Assembly (NCBI GenBank): GCA_964348185.1 | Contig: CAYGBW010000018.1 | Span: 1 to 8,886, forward strand | Origin: CAYGBW01 sp964348185 | GTDB lineage: Bacteria > Desulfobacterota > BSN033 > WVXP01 | Length of the DNA: 8,886 nucleotides | Direction of reading: 5' to 3' | Shown: positions 6,871-8,886 of the stretch, piece by piece | Position numbering within the stretch: the first letter of the stretch is position 1 | Layout of the letters: each line of letters begins with the position of its first letter | Notes under the pieces: model-generated | What the model was told of the DNA's origin: nothing | The model's database searches: none | Seen by the model: the letters and a program-made list of their open reading frames with translations, nothing else | Program-made: the position numbers and the translations under genes

Positions 6871-7209
6871 ATGCGAGGCAGATACCCTACGGTTTTGGTG
6901 TTCTTGGGAGTATGTTTCTTGATGATATCTTGGGTTCACGGACAGGAGAGCACCCAGAAAATCGAGGGTGGCATGGTGAGCACCCAGCGTATCGAAGCGC
7001 TGAAAGGGATTCAGGCGAGTCATGAGGATCGGGTTATGGCTATCCCCGGCGTTGTCGGGATTGGCATCGGCTTGACGGAGGACGGCAAAGATCTGGCCTT
7101 TATTGTTTACGTGGAAAAGCTCACCCCCTCGGTCAAGGTCCAGATGCCAGCCCGTATCGAGGGCGTCCCTGTCCGTCTGATTGAGAGCGGCATCTTCAAG
7201 GCATACTGA
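6871..7209 (+). CDS. Small secreted protein, free-standing prodomain-like domain of S1-like protease family
   Basis: This 112-residue protein has a signal peptide (core LVFLGVCFLMISW, likely cut after VHG, 22-24), a short linker with a duplicated motif (STQKIE 27-32, STQRIE 37-42), and one compact domain at about 46-112. That domain contains H51-E-D-R, AIPGVVGIGIGL (57-68), a strand AFIVYVEKL and PARIEGVPVRL (93-103). I recognise this pattern as the N-terminal module usually fused ahead of serine proteases like the preceding gene's product, where the same H-x-x-x-V-M-A-I-P-G-V-V-G and L-D-G-V-P-V features occur. It lacks any catalytic triad. The protease gene is 55 bases upstream and lacks the module, so this may act in trans as folding aid or inhibitor; that is inference. 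Start: ATG 6871 after AAAGGGGAG (6856-6864), 6-base gap; longer in-frame starts overlap the protease and are unlikely. Confidence 0.72.
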   Translation: MRGRYPTVLVFLGVCFLMISWVHGQESTQKIEGGMVSTQRIEALKGIQASHEDRVMAIPGVVGIGIGLTEDGKDLAFIVYVEKLTPSVKVQMPARIEGVPVRLIESGIFKAY

Positions 7210-7230
7210 GTCCCCCGCCGAGCACACACC

Positions 7231-7272
7231 AAAAAAGAAGGCGGGAGGGAGAACCCTTTCTCCTTCCCGCCT
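7231..7272 (-). terminator. Rho-independent terminator between convergent operons
   Basis: AGGCGGGAGGGAGAA (7239-7253) pairs with TTCTCCTTCCCGCCT (7258-7272) over 15 bp with a single G-U wobble and a CCCT loop. Read on the minus strand it is followed by TCTTTTTT (complement of 7231-7238), a classic intrinsic terminator 46 bases after the stop of the minus-strand gene at 7318. On the plus strand the hairpin lies 29 bases after the stop at 7209, but what follows is AACCTAATAAAA, so termination from that side would be weaker. Confidence 0.88.
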
Positions 7273-7317
7273 AACCTAATAAAACCAACATTCTTCAGAT
7301 CTCTGCCGTGGACCCTC

Positions 7318-7935
7318 TTATTCAAAGACCAGATCGTCAGCGGCCAGATACGGGGGACCCACGATCAAGGCAAAGCTGATGTTATCTGCAGTCACCGACA
7401 GGGTCTGCATGGCCGAAGAGATGGTGACCGTGTCAAAGCCGAGAACATTGAACTCCCCATCAAGGGCAATCAACCCCGCTGTCTGTCCCTGACTCCAGCC
7501 GGTCCCCACGTTTATTGAGACGCTGGAAACAGGCGTGGTAAAGGCAAGGATCTCGGGAAGAGCCGGTACACTTCCATCAGAATTCCGGGCACTTGAGTTC
7601 CAAGCCAAAAAGTTTGGCGCACTGTGCCCGGTTACCTTAAAGCCGCTGCCCTCATTCAGGACCGCCCCACCACCGATAAAAATTGCTTTCGTGGCTCCTG
7701 TCATATAGATCTGAAGGGGAAGGGTCTCTATGAACACGGACGGCGGGTCGAAATTGATCGAACCAGGCTGCGCCACGGACACCGATGGGGTGTCGGAAAC
7801 GCCGGCCACGATTTCTTCCGCAAGGCCAGGATAGGGGCTTGCCAAGGCCAGGATGAAGGCCAAGACGAGACAGAGTTTTTGAACCGTGCCGAGTATTTCC
7901 CAAGGATCAGACCCAATATCACAGAGACATCTCAT
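7318..7935 (-). CDS. Secreted beta-rich hypothetical protein, PEP-CTERM-protein-like ectodomain
   Basis: This 205-residue protein has a long n-region and a hydrophobic signal core (about residues 20-34), likely cut after GLA at 39. The mature part is rich in beta-strand residues. It includes SINFDPPSVF (59-68), AVLNEGSGF (91-99), ILAFTTPVSSVSINVG (129-144), TAGLIALDGEFNVLGFDTV and a final AADDLVFE. The order F-x-x-P-V-x-S-V-S, x-A-x-D-x-x-x-x-V-L-G, x-Q-T-L-S-V and D-D-L-x-F is typical of the lectin-like ectodomain of many PEP-CTERM proteins. The protein stops at FE with no PEP motif, transmembrane helix or basic tail, so it should be free in the periplasm or secreted. ATG 7935-7933 overlaps the preceding stop as ATGA, indicating translational coupling. 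Function is unknown; ligand binding is a guess. Confidence 0.68.
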   Translation of the reverse strand: MRCLCDIGSDPWEILGTVQKLCLVLAFILALASPYPGLAEEIVAGVSDTPSVSVAQPGSINFDPPSVFIETLPLQIYMTGATKAIFIGGGAVLNEGSGFKVTGHSAPNFLAWNSSARNSDGSVPALPEILAFTTPVSSVSINVGTGWSQGQTAGLIALDGEFNVLGFDTVTISSAMQTLSVTADNISFALIVGPPYLAADDLVFE

Positions 7936-8648
7936 CGTGAATAGTCCGTAATCACCTTCTCAAGTTCCGGTATCCCCTTCAACGCTTCATATATCTTCTC
8001 CATGGCCTCTGCCCCACTCGGAGATAGAGCTTTGGAACCATCGTCCTCGATTTTCGTTAACTCAGCGAAACCATCCATCTCCTGGAGCTTTTCTAGGGCA
8101 TCGTAGAACTGCCCTCTCAGGTCTGTCTCATTCTGAGAAAAACGCTCCAAAACCTGGTCCAGCCTCTCCTGAGTCTGATCCGGCGTCTCCTTTGCGTCTG
8201 CTGTTTCTTCGGCCTCATCGGTTGATCTCTTTCCGGCCATTTTGACAAGACCCGCCATGGCTCCTCCCCAAGGCCCGGGAAAGACCAGCACTTTCTCTAA
8301 CCTTGAAGACTGTTGGGTGTTCCCGGGATGATAGACAAACACGGAGCTCCTTCCTCTCAAAAGTCGTTTCAGACCTTCTTCAAGTGGAAGATCGTCAAAG
8401 TCTATGGTCAGGTCTTCATCGATAGTCTCTTTGATGACGATCTGTATCCCGGTCTTTTGGGCCACTTCATCCATGACCCTTTCGAACTTCTGGTTCTCCA
8501 CCGATACGTTCAAAAGGCCCCTTTCAAACTCAACACCTGAAAAACTCTCATGGGGTGGTATGCGCTTCTCCTCGGCTGATGCAATCCCTATCTGAAATGA
8601 AAATAAGACTGCCGTGAAAAACCAGAACATTCGAGCAGCTGTGCACAT
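7932..8648 (-). CDS. Exported STN (secretin/TonB N-terminal-like) domain protein
   Basis: This 238-residue exported protein has a signal peptide (core MFWFFTAVLFSFQIGI, cut after ASA at 25). Residues about 45-122 fit the STN fold found at the front of secretins and FecA-type receptors: LLNVSVENQKFERVMDEVAQ, TGIQIVI, LTIDFDDLPLEEGLKRLL, then strands SSVFVY and EKVLVF. After a Gly-rich patch (127-133) comes an acidic linker (142-165) and charged helices to the end. There is no secretin pore, TonB box or beta barrel, so it is a free-standing periplasmic STN protein, probably a protein-protein adaptor. ATG 8648-8646 follows AAAGGA (complement of 8657-8662) with an 8-base gap; Met7 is a less likely start. 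It is first of a two-gene operon with the beta-rich protein. Its partner secretin or receptor is not in this window. Confidence 0.75.
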   Translation of the reverse strand: MCTAARMFWFFTAVLFSFQIGIASAEEKRIPPHESFSGVEFERGLLNVSVENQKFERVMDEVAQKTGIQIVIKETIDEDLTIDFDDLPLEEGLKRLLRGRSSVFVYHPGNTQQSSRLEKVLVFPGPWGGAMAGLVKMAGKRSTDEAEETADAKETPDQTQERLDQVLERFSQNETDLRGQFYDALEKLQEMDGFAELTKIEDDGSKALSPSGAEAMEKIYEALKGIPELEKVITDYSR

Positions 8649-8696
8649 TGTGGTAGTCCTTTGAGGGTGTTTGTGTGGTGCGGTTATTCCTCATCA

Positions 8697-8724
8697 AGCT
8701 TACAAGCATACACCGATTTGTCAA
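8697..8724 (-). promoter_or_regulatory. Candidate promoter of the STN-protein operon
   Basis: On the minus strand a perfect TTGACA (complement of 8719-8724) is followed after 16 bases by TAAGCT (complement of 8697-8702), preceded by TG. The -10 match is poor (3 of 6), so the -35 carries most of the weight. Transcription would begin roughly 40 bases before the ATG at 8648. Confidence 0.33.
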
Positions 8725-8864
8725 TTGTTATTCCAAGATTTCTTACCAGGAAATCGTCTCTAAGTGAAAACTGTCACCCAAGGTTTGGTCACCCTGGAGG
8801 ATAAGGGGCTCTGCTCAGCCACCATGATTTGAGCCTTCGAGGGGCGAACCTCCCGTCGATGAGA

Positions 8865-8878
8865 CCAGAATGATCTGG
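8865..8878. repeat. Short inverted repeat at the right edge
   Basis: CCAGA (8865-8869) and TCTGG (8874-8878) form a 5-bp inverted repeat around ATGA, and outer bases GACC and GGTC add a loose extension. It could be a small hairpin or an operator, but it is cut close to the window end and has no U-tract visible. The rest of 8725-8886 shows no gene I can support. Confidence 0.25.
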
Positions 8879-8886
8879 AACGGTCA

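Noticed and set aside
8760..8886. Minus-strand frame open from the right edge to a stop at 8762-8760
   Set aside because: Only about 41 codons are visible, the product is low in recognisable features, and the frame ends close to the probable promoter of the STN operon; it is likely chance.

Overview
The window reads as chromosomal DNA of a free-living Gram-negative bacterium of moderate GC content. Four of the genes carry Sec-type signal peptides, and one encodes a SurA-like periplasmic foldase and another an STN (secretin N-terminal-like) domain, which implies an outer membrane. The overall style resembles Desulfobacterota (former Deltaproteobacteria). That placement is an impression from gene content, not a demonstrated assignment. 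No phage, insertion sequence, CRISPR, tRNA or rRNA was seen.

Layout. (1) Left edge, minus strand: the first 12 codons of a GDP-mannose 4,6-dehydratase (gmd), running out of the window. (2) 38-426: a 389-base divergent intergenic region with a 13-bp palindrome and overlapping sigma70-like and sigma54-like promoter candidates. (3) 427-4576, plus: a two-gene operon with a 20-base overlap, encoding an SbcD/Mre11-type metallophosphoesterase and a large Rad50/SbcC-like ATPase. The ATPase has two transmembrane helices at the middle of its coiled coil, like Bacillus YhaO/YhaN. (4) 4727-7209, plus: a probable operon for three secreted proteins: a parvulin-type prolyl isomerase carrying a protease-prodomain-like N-terminus, a chymotrypsin-fold serine protease with an intact triad but no prodomain of its own, and a 112-residue protein that looks like the prodomain normally fused in front of such proteases. 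(5) 7231-7272: a strong hairpin terminator between convergent operons. (6) 8648-7318, minus: two translationally coupled secreted proteins, an STN-domain protein and a beta-rich protein of the type seen in PEP-CTERM proteins but without the sorting tail. (7) 8649-8886: upstream region of that operon, with a possible promoter and a short inverted repeat at the edge.

How the genes work together. The nuclease/ATPase pair should act on DNA ends or aberrant DNA structures, tethered to the inner membrane. The 4797-7209 cassette is the most original part. It looks like a periplasmic or secreted protease whose prodomain is supplied in trans and whose dedicated foldase carries a second prodomain-like module. 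The sequence supports the domain assignments and the gene order; the maturation or inhibition role is inference.
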